Notes under the pieces: model-generated
Database searches by the model: none
Told to the model about the DNA's origin: nothing
What the model saw: only the letters and a program-made list of their open reading frames with translations
Part shown: piece by piece, positions 44,564-55,573 of the stretch
How the letters are laid out: every line of letters begins with the position of its first letter
How positions within the stretch are numbered: the stretch's first letter is position 1
Translations under genes and position numbers: made by a program
Source: Trichobilharzia regenti
Taxonomy: Eukaryota; Platyhelminthes; Trematoda; Strigeidida; Schistosomatidae
Reading direction: 5' to 3'
DNA: 64,000 nucleotides
Assembly (NCBI GenBank): GCA_944472135.2
Contig: OX235263.1
Coordinates: 5,563,517 to 5,627,516, forward strand

Positions 44564-46462
44564 ATAATAATAATAATAGTATATTCTCATTTTGTACATG
44601 AGAGACGCCAGTTTACAGGCATCATCAATATGATAAATTACATATACGATTAGCAATCATAATTAATAATAATGTTTTAATAAAATACACATTTTTTCCT
44701 ACTTGTGTAGGACACACCAAATATACAGGCATGGATAAGCATTATATAAATTTCATAAATTTGGTTTATGGTTAAGTTACATGGTTGCTGGCGTTTTTGT
44801 CTTAGGTCTGTGGGAACAATATGATAACCAGTCATTCAATGGAGCACGTCATGAAATATAGGAATATTAACTTCGCATTAACAAAAAAACCCAAGTAAGT
44901 TTTGGATGGATTAAAAATACTTGGGAAAAAATAAAGCTTGAAGTAATTCCTCAATATAACTTGGGTGTGTACAAATCCGAATCTTATTTTTGATTTGATT
45001 TATATCCAAATTGGGTAATAAGGAAGCTATTCTTACAGATACGATCAGTTATGTTATAAGCTACAATCGTGACGTTGTATTACAAATAGATACTTTTCCA
45101 TTGGTATAAGAGTATATTCCACAAATGTAATCCAGGTTGCGTCGTGGAGAAAGTTAATTCGTTATTAACCAGGCAACTGAAAGATACTGGACCAATAATG
45201 TTTGCAGATCATTTGTCATTGTAAATGGTCAAATATCCACATTATTCATTCTCATTCAAAAAGTCAAATGGAAGCTGAAATGGTGAGAAAAAAAAGAAGA
45301 CAAACAACAGCAACGCAAAAGAAAGCAACGGGAGTCCTTAAGGAGTGATTAATAAATATATACATATATATTCTGTTTAGTAACTGTGGTTATTTTGGTA
45401 CACAAACTAACTAGTCCCGTTATGCTAACTTTTATATTATGTGTAAACTAATATTATTACTGTCCTGTGTAGAAATGTTAATCATCTAGTTCCAATAATA
45501 TTAAAATTTATAATTGTAGTTTGTTGTAACTACACGTTTAAAGAACTTAAAATATCTATGTAGGGTGAAAAAGAAGGTGTAAGAGTCAGGCGCAAAAGTG
45601 CATTGTCATCTTTGAGTAGTCTGGTGACTGAGGAGATGAACACTGGAAGTGTGTTTGCATCGCGCACATTAGCTGGTAGTCTATTCCAAATGACTGAAAA
45701 CTTATTTAAGAAGAAGTTGTACCGCACGTAAGTCTGACAGTGCTCCATAGCAGCTAGGTTGTGATGATTTCTAAGATTGTAACTGATGACAGCGGTAGGT
45801 TTAGTTATTGGCTCGGAGGAATGCAAGAGAAGATTAGTTAGCTTATAGTAAAAGATAAGGTTTAGCTTAAGGCGTCTTTTCCAGAGGGGTTCTAATCTTA
45901 GTCTTACGCATCGCTCATGGTATTCCAGACCACTTTCTAAACCAAGAGTTCTTGAGGTAAACTGCCGTTGTACTCCCTCTAATTTAAGCTTGTCATTTTG
46001 TCTTAGTCCACTAAGAATAAACGGGCAGTATTCTAAGATAGGTCGGACACATACTTTGTATAATAAAACCCTAGTTTCACAACAAAAGAAATTGCGTGTT
46101 ATGCATCCTATCAGCCTTCGCGTTTTACGTCTGGCATAATCAGTCTGTTCAGCGAACGTTAGGTTACTAGAGTATCTAATACCGAGATCTACGACTGAGT
46201 TGAGCTTAGCTAGTTTTCGCCCATTTATTTCAAGAGTTAGATCAAGGTTACTGTTGCCAATACAAATCCAGCCGCATTTGTCAATGTTAAAATTTAGACA
46301 GGAATCGGCACACCATGATGCGAGGCTACTTAGTTCAAGATGTATTTTAGTAACCATATCGCTTAATTCATGAGTGTAGCAGGAGTAGACGACTTTGAGG
46401 TCGTCAGCATATAGGAATGGTTTGCCTAAGGTGAAGCACTTGCAAATGCTGTTAATGCTGTT
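44564..46462 (-). mobile_element. CR1-like element (family N1), 5' truncated
   Basis: Runs from the 5' truncation at 46462 through an RT fragment (ORF to 45530) and a 0.97-kb 3' UTR to a clean ttattattattatta tail at 44564-44580. The same UTR terminus occurs at 39480, 39848, 58395 and 63622. Confidence 0.8.
45530..46462 (-). pseudogene. CR1-like RT, open C-terminal half
   Basis: An uninterrupted frame of about 310 residues covers the RT from motif 5 onward: GKPFLYADDLKVVYS holds the catalytic YADD, then LNFNIDKCGWICIGN, LNSVVDLGIRYSSNL, LLYKVCVRPILEYCPF and VQRQFTSRTLGL, the usual palm-to-thumb order. The N-terminal RT motifs and the endonuclease are missing because the copy is 5' truncated. 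The absence of stops over 0.9 kb suggests a relatively recent insertion. It is not an autonomous gene. Confidence 0.8.
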
Positions 46463-46917
46463 AAATGTCATAACAATAAATCACAATGATAGTTCTGATA
46501 GTTTTTCTCTCCCCTCCAACGAACGATGAAACGATGACTGCAGTATCGATGACCCCTGCGAAAAATATGGAGTTGTGTTTGAGCAAACAACCATGAATTG
46601 ATCGTTCAATCTTCATCTACATTGACATGCTCCCTGATGTGATCATCATCTATACTTTCCAGCACTAATGATACCACTGGAAGTAGGGCTACTGGCCTAT
46701 AACTAGCGACATTTTGCCTTTCCCAACCTTGGATATCGGAGAAAGGACGGCTCTTATCCGCTCCCTTGGCAGTTTCTCTGAATCCATCGAGTGTTGAAAC
46801 AGGTCGCATAAGGGCCTACGGAGAGCCTCAGCACATGAAGGTAGTGGGTCTAACCAACAGAATAAGAAGAAGACTGATAAAATGCAAGATAAGGAAAGGA
46901 AAAGGTTTTCGACTTTA
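46463..46917. repeat. Long direct repeat, copy 2
   Basis: Same sequence as 44105-44563, located on the 5' side of the CR1-like insertion. It continues rightwards into the palindrome arm. Confidence 0.85.
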
Positions 46918-47669
46918 CATAGTGCTTTTTGGTCAATCGGCTTCACAACAATCACGTGGCAGACCAACAAGTCTAGTGTTTCTAAATGAATGAGGAGGAT
47001 GCTGCTACACATCTGGCACCTGGAGTTTTGGTAGTGGTTTGAGGCAGCTGGACTTACCACACGGAGGTTTCAAATGGAAGTAATAGTGGCACAGATGCGT
47101 TCACTCCTTGCGAACCTACAGATTCACTAAATCTCATCACTATCATTCTCTTGGCTTCCGAATGGAACATAAGGCTTCGCCAGTACACAGCGCGCTTTTC
47201 GATTAGTGCATTACGTTTTCGCTGATATTTATAAAACTCTCATTTCGTTGTTGTATCTCACTACGAAGTTCTGGAATTTATTAAAATCTGTCTACTTTCG
47301 AACACTGAACCTGTTGATTTAGTATCACTGACTACTTATACCTATAACAAAGTATTTTTTGACATTTTGTGACCTTTTAACACTAACATATCTATAATTG
47401 TATATATTGTTGGATTTATATGTTCAAGTTGGCCTAAGTCAGTGAGTCTATCGTTTTGATATCATTTTAGTTTAACTGCGCTTAACTGTATTGCATGTTG
47501 TTGTATTGCATTGTTGTTGTCGCTGTTTGCCCTTTTTGGTGTAAATTATTTTCCTTTTGCTGGTGTTGTTCTGATTGTTTTGTCCGTTGTTTTCCAATTT
47601 TAAAGGAAGCGACCCAAAAGGTCGCTTCTCTCCAAACTTTATCCTAATGTAACAATTCTTTTCTCAGAC

Positions 47670-48022
47670 GTGAGGCTAGCAACCCCACCCTGTAAACAAA
47701 GTTGCTACAAAAACTTCAGCACGATGAATCTCTTTGCGCCAAAAGAAAACGTCTGTGTGGGGACATGGAACGTCCGCACTATGTACGAGATTGGCAAAGC
47801 TGCCCAGATCACAAACGAGATGAAAAGATACGGAATCCAAGTACTGGGAATATGCGAAAGCAGATGGAACGGGAATGGACTCACCAAATTGTCAACGGGT
47901 GGGTCAGTGATCTACTCCGGTCACCCAGAAGATAACCACACGCACACTGAGGATGTGCCTATCACGATGTCACCAACGGAAACAAAGGCCCTGATGCAAT
48001 TGGAGGCGATCTCGTCTGGATA
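47670..48022 (+). pseudogene. RTE-type endonuclease N-terminus (left arm copy)
   Basis: MNLFAPKENVCVGTWNVRTM, then YGIQVLGICESRWNGNG opens an APE-type endonuclease of RTE elements: N of the WNVRT motif and E of the GICESRW motif are the metal- and substrate-site residues of that family. Upstream gtgaggctagcaaccccacc is the typical 5' lead. The frame stops at the palindrome centre. Identical in inverse at 48435-48787. Confidence 0.78.
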
Positions 48023-48787
48023 GGCTGCGCCTCCACTTCTTTGAGCAGTATTGAGATGAAGTCAATTTGGTTTTTGGTTTGCCCATCTGTTGACACCCAT
48101 GTAGCGTTGTGGATATCTTTGTGCTTGTATACACTGCCACCACTCACTAGTTCGTTGAAGGTGTAGAAGTCGGCGAAGAGTTCTCCATTTTCATTCATTT
48201 CGCCAGGAGCTTCTCTTCCCTTTCCTGTGTTATCTGGTCCCAGTTTGGCGTTCGTGTCTCCCATTAGTATTTTCATGTCGCCAGCTGGAGTATTGTCCAT
48301 TGTTGCCTGTAGTTGCCTGTAGAATTCTTCTTTCTTTTCAAGGTCTGCGTTGTTTGTGGGTGCATAACATTGTATAATTGACACTTGCCTTCCTTTGGAG
48401 TTGAATCTGGCGGTCATTATCCTGGACGGTCATATATCCAGACGAGATCGCCTCCAATTGCATCAGGGCCTTTGTTTCCGTTGGTGACATCGTGATAGGC
48501 ACATCCTCAGTGTGCGTGTGGTTATCTTCTGGGTGACCGGAGTAGATCACTGACCCACCCGTTGACAATTTGGTGAGTCCATTCCCGTTCCATCTGCTTT
48601 CGCATATTCCCAGTACTTGGATTCCGTATCTTTTCATCTCGTTTGTGATCTGGGCAGCTTTGCCAATCTCGTACATAGTGCGGACGTTCCATGTCCCCAC
48701 ACAGACGTTTTCTTTTGGCGCAAAGAGATTCATCGTGCTGAAGTTTTTGTAGCAACTTTGTTTACAGGGTGGGGTTGCTAGCCTCAC
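48020..48787 (-). pseudogene. RTE-type endonuclease, N-terminal two thirds (right arm and spacer)
   Basis: The minus strand starts with the same MNLFAPKEN...ESRW part. After a 16-bp disruption next to the arm boundary (about 48430) it continues in another frame with MTARFNSKGRQVSIIQCYAP, ILMGDTNAKLG, NELVSGGSVYKHKD and STDGQTKNQIDF. These are the central endonuclease motifs (QCYAPT, GDxNA) of RTE elements. Truncated before its C-terminal SDH motif and the RT. Inactive. Confidence 0.78.
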
Positions 48788-49395
48788 GTCTGAGAAAAGA
48801 ATTGTTACATTAGGATAAAGTTTGGAGAGAAGCGACCTTTTGGGTCGCTTCCTTTAAAATTGGAAAACAACGGACAAAACAATCAGAACAACACCAGCAA
48901 AAGGAAAATAATTTACACCAAAAAGGGCAAACAGCGACAACAACAATGCAATACAACAACATGCAATACAGTTAAGCGCAGTTAACTAAAATGATATCAA
49001 AACGATAGACTCACTGACTTAGGCCAACTTGAACATATAAATCCAACAATATATACAATTATAGATATGTTAGTGTTAAAAGGTCACAAAATGTCAAAAA
49101 ATACTTTGTTATAGGTATAAGTAGTCAGTGATACTAAATCAACAGGTTCAGTATTCGAAAGTAGACAGATTTTAATAAATTCCAGAACTTCGTAGTGAGA
49201 TACAACAACGAAATGAGAGTTTTATAAATATCAGCGAAAACGTAATGCACTAATCGAAAAGCGCGCTGTGTACTGGCGAAGCCTTATGTTCCATTCGGAA
49301 GCCAAGAGAATGATAGTGATGAGATTTAGTGAATCTGTAGGTTCGCAAGGAGTGAACGCATCTGTGCCACTATTACTTCCATTTGAAACCTCCGT

Positions 49396-49830
49396 GTGGT
49401 AAGTCCAGCTGCCTCAAACCACTACCAAAACTCCAGGTGCCAGATGTGTAGCAGCATCCTCCTCATTCATTTAGAAACACTAGACTTGTTGGTCTGCCAC
49501 GTGATTGTTGTGAAGCCGATTGACCAAAAAGCACTATGTAAAGTCGAAAACCTTTTCCTTTCCTTATCTTGCATTTTATCAGTCTTCTTCTTATTCTGTT
49601 GGTTAGACCCACTACCTTCATGTGCTGAGGCTCTCCGTAGGCCCTTATGCGACCTGTTTCAACACTCGATGGATTCAGAGAAACTGCCAAGGGAGCGGAT
49701 AAGAGCCGTCCTTTCTCCGATATCCAAGGTTGGGGAAAGGCAAAATGTCGCTAGTTATAGGCCAGTAGCCCTACTTCCAGTGGTATCATTAGTGCTGGAA
49801 AGTATAGATGATGATCACATCAGGGAGCAT
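49396..49830 (+). pseudogene. CR1-like RT N-terminal part (right arm)
   Basis: PLPSCAEALRRPLCDLFQHS, then LPRERIRAVLSPI and GERQNVASYRPVALLPVVS with LVLESIDDDHIREH are RT motifs 0-1 (the YRPVxLLPVxSxxLE box). The frame runs into an LTR at 49831. The left-arm copies (44563-44251, 46809-46606) have the same residues, one of them frameshifted. Confidence 0.75.
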
Positions 49831-50150
49831 GTCAATGTAGATGAAGATTGAACGATCAATTCATGGTTGTTTGCTCAAACACAACTCCATATTTTTCGCA
49901 GGGGTCATCGATACTGCAGTCATCGTTTCATCGTTCGTTGGAGGGGAGAGAAAAACTATCAGAACTATTATTGTGATTTATTGTTATGACATTTATTCTT
50001 AGACTTTGTGTAAATTAACCTAATGGTTGGCTCTGTGTTTGTGCAGGAATAAAGGGTTTTCGAGTCACCAATTTGTGTTCTGTTATTTTCGCGTTGGTAA
50101 TTGAGGATGGTTTTGGGATTGAGCATACGGCGTGGAATCAAGCTCTAGTC
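49831..50150 (+). repeat. Diverged BEL-family solo LTR inside the RT
   Basis: Starts tgtcaatgtagatgaagatt, follows the LTR consensus (gaacgatcaattcatggttg, tgtttgctc, gtcatcgtttcatcg) and becomes diverged toward its 3' end near 50150. It lies between RT motif 1 and the next RT block. Its first 200 bp recur at 44090-44270 and 46463-46630 (inverted). Confidence 0.65.
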
Positions 50151-50199
50151 AAGCATAAAAATAAATAAATAATAAAAAATATTTCCTAAAACTCTCCTA

Positions 50200-50354
50200 A
50201 GGACAGTGTGAAGTCCAGCGTCGTTGGACCTGGACACTGACAGAGCAGCTTGATAGGACTAGCAGAATCCGTGAAGCCAAACACTGTTTCATGAAAGGCA
50301 GATCCTGCGTAGCAAACCTACTCCCAGCTTGGGACGATTTGACATCATACAGGG
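50200..50354 (+). pseudogene. CR1-like RT, short internal block
   Basis: RIREAKHCFMKGRSCVANLL, then WDDLTSYR continues the RT after the LTR (the HxFxKGRSCxxNLL motif 2). It is cut at TACAGG (50348-50353) by the BEL element and resumes at 54321. Confidence 0.7.
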
Positions 50355-50712
50355 TGTAAATCACGTCTCATAAACCGTTAATGCCCAGCTCTCGCTACGC
50401 TCGGGCCCACGCTGTTCTTCGAAGATTTCAGAAACGCTTAGTTATAACGGACGAGAAAACCAAAACACCGATCTGCCGTTTGATATTTCTTTATTGTTAC
50501 ACCAACATATAAAAAGAATAAGCGAACTAAGGTCTGAAAACAAATATTACAATTATAAATCACAAGATTACTTCTTATGCTGTTTCACTCTTCTTTCTGA
50601 GTAGTGACCGATGAGACGATGACTGTCGTATTGATGCCTCCGCGAAAATTGGGGAAGTTGATTTTGAGCAAACAACCAAGAATTGATCGTTCAATCTTCA
50701 ACTCCATTGACA
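50355..50712 (-). repeat. BEL 3' LTR
   Basis: Plus-strand edges tgtaaatcacg and ccattgaca. Shares with the 5' LTR the specific stretch caccgatctgccgtttgata that other LTRs here lack. Confidence 0.8.
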
Positions 50713-51419
50713 ATCCCCGGCAAAAAAGGGATCCAACCCTTTTTTCCTTCACGACCAATACACGTTGACTTGGATGCCATTGCGAGAACTTTGGTCACTC
50801 GGACAGAGCTGAAATGGAAAACAAACAGAAAAGCCAACACACCACAAGCATACCCACAGCACAATCTCACACATCAATGACGACCTGCGCCTCCAGACAG
50901 AGACCTCCCCTTGACATCTTGCAACACAATCTCCACTTACTAGAATGACTCTTGCAGAATGCAACGTGATCATAGCAGCACCTCATGATACTCTTCACAC
51001 ATCCTCTTATCTACTCACAACCAATTATCACTGCGATCGCTTGTTACTCATTCTGCCTCAGTTCTAGAAACGGTGACGTATGCAATCCTCAGTCGTCTAC
51101 ACTCTCGCTCCCCGGCGTGTCGGACCGCAGCTAACAATTATCTCCGTATGCATTTCATTCTCAGCAATAGCCTAGCCTCCACGGCGTATACGACCCATCT
51201 ATTGTCTTTAACATCAATCAATTCATTCACGAATGTAGAAGACTAGAAACAACTGCAGAAGTAATCACGACGAAAATTTCAACAAAATTATGCAATAACA
51301 ACAAGGTACGAAAACAACGAGTAAACACATTTAATCCAAAATCACAAATTGATAAGACACACCACACGTATACACAAACAGTACAAATAACCTCGCGGAT
51401 CATGTTTTGGTGGAATTCC

Positions 51420-51880
51420 CTTGAAGAATTGCAGGACTTACACCAGTATGCCTACAACCCTTCTCAGGTTGACGATTGTAATTTGTGGAATGTCCGGACA
51501 CAAACAAGATTAACCAACAATTGCGATAATTGGAACTCACACAACTATTTAACACAATCATATGTACAATCACAACATCAAATGTTGTGGATTCTGGCAT
51601 GACAAACTACCCTTGAAGAACTGTAGGACTTACAGCAGTACGCCTACATTCCTTCTCAGGTTGATGATCCAAGTGGAAGTCGTCCAGACACAAACAGAAT
51701 TACCAACAGCTATATGATAAATGATACCAATTCAGTATATACAATATGAACATATGTACAAAATCACACACCAAGCACATTGGACTGCTCATTGATGCGC
51801 TACCCTTTGAAGAACTGCAGGACTTACAGCAGTACGCCTACAACCCTTCTCAGGTTGACGCCCTAGGTTGGAAAATCGTC
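51420..51880. repeat. Three degenerate tandem units of about 190 bp in BEL 3' region
   Basis: gaagaattgcaggacttaca, gaagaactgtaggacttaca and gaagaactgcaggacttaca recur near 51423, 51616 and 51810. Each is followed by cagta..gcctaca and cttctcaggttgac. Confidence 0.8.
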
Positions 51881-51952
51881 GCAGAGTTTATTTGCTGACT
51901 TCCCTCTCTCAGCTATATCCTCAAATCTGAACGGTAACACGCCCATGTCATT

Positions 51953-53818
51953 TTATCGTAGAATATAGATAACGAACAAACACACGACATATCTCATCAA
52001 CCAAGTGTAGAAACAGAGTAATTTACACCAAAGATAATAACATTCAATTAGTAACTTGAAACTAGAAATGCCTTTATTCATGCAAGTCAATTTAACAATT
52101 ACTCTCTCGTTTACACTTGGCTTATCCTCACTAAACTGAGCAATAACTTTCGTCTTTTCAAACGCACCAATACTATCATAGTCATTGCACAAGATACTTG
52201 AGTTGATGGGCGTCCTTCTCATTGTGGATGACAACACCAACGAAAACTGATTGATACCAGTTGATGAACTTAGCGGTGGATCAGAAACTGTTGTTGTTCG
52301 GCTTTCAGAAATTTGTCTAACTGCAAGATTACCACCACTGCTGTCCTTCACTACTAGTTCGGGTTTAGCACTATCATCTGATGATAGGTGGGCTACATGC
52401 TGATCACTCACACTGACGGTCTCACAAGTATGCATACCTTCTGCAACTGCACCTGCATTTATTTCTACTTCACGTTCAAGTTCTACAGAAACTTTGTTCA
52501 ACTTAGCAGTAGTAGGCATTCCCCCCATTTCATCATGATCAACCAAAGACAAATCTGCACTATCATGATCATTATCACAAATATTCAATTTACCGTCAAG
52601 TTCATCATTTTCAAACTCTTTAATAACAGAAGTAGACAATTTTGGTTCCTCCTCACAAACCCTTAAAGGTTCTATATCTTCACTCTGACTAGTAATACCT
52701 TGTAAACTTGTCAAGTCAGAACTGCACTCATAAGCAGTAACTCTATTCTGTGACACTCTATTCAACAATGGCTTACCAGTTGCAACTACAGACATCCTGA
52801 CCGCACCGTTATCGTCACACAATTCGGAGTCAGACCTTGATTTCACATTTAGCTTATCACTGAACTTGCTCACTGATTCACAGCTCACCTTTGTATGCAC
52901 CTCTTGCAAACGTGTAAAACACAACCGTGTTTGTCTTGCATCTTGTAACTTATCTGTTGAGCATGTACTACGAAACCTGTTACACTCGCTAGGTCTATAT
53001 GCATTACTAGACATCATGGAGCCTCCTCAATATCCACTTCTCTGAGGGCTATTCGTCATCAATGAGCGCGTTTTACCCTCAGACTGCTCTATTCTAGGGG
53101 TGAGATTCAATATACTGGTAAACTTGCTCATAGATTGATTGACACTATTGTTTACCAGTTTCAGAATATCATCGAACTTTGGCTCGATACTCTCATCCTT
53201 CATATGGGAGCTTATCTTCACCCACTTCCTTTGCAGTGGAGTAGGTAGGCGTCTCGCTATTACTTCTAGGACAAAACTCGAGTTGAGGCCACTCATGCAA
53301 TTCATCGAACTCAATGCATTCTTGTAAATCAGCAAATTATCCAAGAACTCAGTGAGTGCCTGGGAGTCATCCTGTAATTAACCACCATTACCCTTAACAG
53401 CCTCGAATAATTTCCCTACAATCATCGAAGGTCTTCCAAACCTTTGACGTAATATGCTCATAGCCTCGTAGTAGCCCTCTTTTGGCTTCATAAACTTACA
53501 GCACTGTATAGCTCCTGCAGCAATTCCAGTGCAATACCTCATCAAATACATTAACTTCATTTCACCATTCAATAAAAAACCACTTAACATGATTTCGAAT
53601 TCCCTTACAAACTATAAATAATCAGCTGGGTTTCCGTCGAAACACCGCGGTTCAAATTTAGGGAGTTTGATGTTCCTATTATCCCTGGACGGCGAAACAG
53701 TAACATCAACCATGTCATGCTTAACATCAGAAACATTGTTACAAGTAACAGACAAGTCGCCATGACCTACTTTCCTGTTTGCATCCAAGACACTCTGTCC
53801 CTTCTTTGACCTAGGCAT
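51953..53818 (-). pseudogene. BEL/Pao-type gag, copy 2 with extended C-terminus
   Basis: It has the same start and the same two stops as copy 1 (after PADYL and after GNGG), plus an extra tga after QRSGY that copy 1 lacks. The knuckle-like CFTRLQEVHTKVSC again has Arg for the second Cys. Beyond the point where copy 1 ends, 51953-52750 adds an acidic, serine-rich stretch (QSEDIEPLRVCEEEPK, DHDEMGGMPTTAKL) of unknown role and a hydrophobic end. No protease DSG/DTG box was found. Multiple stops mean it cannot make a full gag. Confidence 0.78.
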
Positions 53819-53963
53819 TGTTGAACATGACCCAATTCCAAAAATGTTCCAGATTTTGCTTGTTCAAAGAGGACTTGACCGGCACCAGGAAAGATGAATG
53901 GTGACTATCCAAACTTTCACCAAAAGTTTGAATCCACCAGAATCTGTTTCTACCATCAGAAAC

Positions 53964-54320
53964 TGTCAGTCACGTCTCATAAACCGTTAATGCCCAGCTC
54001 TTGCTACGCTCGGGCCCACGCTGTTGCTTGCAGTTTTTCAGAAACGCTTAGTAATAACGGACGAAAAAACCAAAACACCGATCTGCCGTTTGATATTTCT
54101 TTATTGTTACACCAACATTTAAAAAGAATAAGCGAACTAAGGTCTGAAAACAAATATTACAATTATAAATCACAAGATTACTTCTTATGCTGTTTCACTC
54201 TTCTTTCTGAGCAGCGACCGATGAGACGATGACTGTCGTATTGATGCCTCCGCGAAAATTGGGGAAGTTGATTTTTAGCAAACAACCAAGAATTGATCGT
54301 TCAATCTTCAACTGCATTGA
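53964..54320 (-). repeat. BEL 5' LTR
   Basis: Begins tgtcagtcacg on the plus strand, ends ctgcattga just before TACAGG, and lies about 145 bp upstream of the gag start. Confidence 0.8.
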
Positions 54321-55130
54321 TACAGGTATATGAATGTTCCAGTCCATGTGGTCATTCTAGATACTGAGAGAGCATGGGACGCAGTTCGCCATGACCTTCT
54401 CCCACTCAAAACAAGTCAGGCAGGCATATGTAATCCGCTTCTGTCATGGTTGGAGGACTACTTAGCTGAAGGGAAATTGTGCTCTAAGGTCAATCTAGTC
54501 ATCTTGGCACGGCTAGTAATCAGGGTGCCGCAGGGTTCTATCCCAGGGCCACTGATGCTTTCGATTTTTATGAATGATCTACCGTGCTGTTTAAGCTACC
54601 TGACTCTTCTATACACTGACAACGTAAAGATGTGGAGGTCAATAATGAGTTCGGAAGACTCAAATAGGCTGCAGGCAGATCTAGAGCTTCTGGAAGACTG
54701 GACGGTGACCAGTGGCATGACTTTCGACCTGAAAAAGTGCAAAGTAGTGAAATCACATACTTGTACACCCTGCGCGGCAAAAGCCTGTCCTGCACAACGT
54801 CGGAGAATGACTTGGATCTAGTTCTAACGGGGAAATGGACACAATGGAAAATAAAAGTGGAATGTAGCGGGGACATATGAGGTCACGCACTTTAAAAATA
54901 AACAGATGGGTGCACTCACTCCTGAGCTCTTTCTAAGGTTGCACAAAACGCACGTCAGGCCACACCTTGAAGTGTATAATGTCAGTGCAACCCCACTGCT
55001 AAGAAGAGCCGCAAACCTCTTGGAGAGAGTCCACATACGGACGACAAAAATAGTGGTTGGTCTCCGAAATAAATCGTGTGATGAACGGCTAAGGAAATTA
55101 GGCCTATTCACACTTTGATACCATCGGCTT
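54321..55130 (+). pseudogene. CR1-like RT, central and C-terminal part (right arm)
   Basis: Continues directly from the BEL insertion site: VVILDTERAWDAVRHDLLPL (motif 3), RVPQGSIPGPLMLSIFMNDL (motif 4), LLYTDNVKMW where YADD is expected, then FDLKKCKVV. After a frameshift come GALTPELFLRLHKTHVRPH and RVHIRTTKIVVGL. The catalytic box has lost one aspartate (YTDN), so the enzyme is dead. Its 3' part from 54811 is the inverted copy of the left arm. Confidence 0.75.
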
Positions 55131-55208
55131 GGGGGAGATTTGACTGCCACCTGCTAGATAACAAATGAACAAATCCACCCAAACAAGGGTGTTCTGCCAT
55201 TAAGTGGG

Positions 55209-55543
55209 TGTCAGCGACGTCTCGTAAACCGTCAACGCCCAGCTCTTGCTACGCTGGGATTCACGCTGCTCCTTGAAGTTTCTCAGAAACGCTTAGTAAT
55301 AACGGACGCAAAAACCAAAAGACCGATTGGCGACTCGAGAATTCTTTGTTGTAACACCAACATATAGCCAACTTCAAAACTAAGCTTTAAAACTAAGATT
55401 TCTGACGGTTTTGTCCTGACTTCTTTCTGAACAGCGACCGATGAGACGATGACTGGTGTATTGATGCCTGCGCGAAAATTGGGGAAGTTGGTTTTGAGCA
55501 AACAACCATGAATTGATCGTTCAATCTTCAACTACATTGACAA
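55209..55543 (-). repeat. BEL-family LTR (outer end of right palindrome arm)
   Basis: tgtcagcgacg to ctacattgaca, inverted copy of 43338-43671. It is followed by aatcgctagcaaaaaagg, which resembles the BEL internal sequence after the LTR at 50712. It was therefore probably the 3' LTR of another BEL element before the Gypsy element landed 30 bp away. Confidence 0.75.
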
Positions 55544-55573
55544 TCGCTAGCAAAAAAGGGATCCATCCCGATA

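Larger units (their letters stand above)
50355..54320 (-). mobile_element. Non-autonomous BEL-type LTR element, gag only
   Basis: LTRs at 50355-50712 and 53964-54320 are near-identical. The element is flanked by TACAGG on both sides (50348-50353 and 54321-54326), a probable target duplication. The 3.25-kb interior carries a broken gag followed by a 3' region with no RT, RNase H or integrase. Copy 1 at 40019-41588 is a partial sister. Confidence 0.82.
43338..55543. repeat. Giant imperfect palindrome of nested retroelements
   Basis: Left arm: 43338-44563 plus 46463-48022. Right arm: 48435-50030 plus 54811-55543. Position p in 46463-48022 pairs with 96457 minus p on the right, with no net gap over 1.56 kb. 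The outer ends of both arms are the outer edges of inverted LTR copies. The spacer is 48023-48434. The interruptions are a CR1-like element in the left arm and 50031-54810 in the right arm. Confidence 0.85.

Noticed and set aside
45530..46462. Host gene reading of the 313-residue frame
   Set aside because: It contains YADD and CR1-type RT thumb blocks, with a truncated 5' end and a repeat tail.
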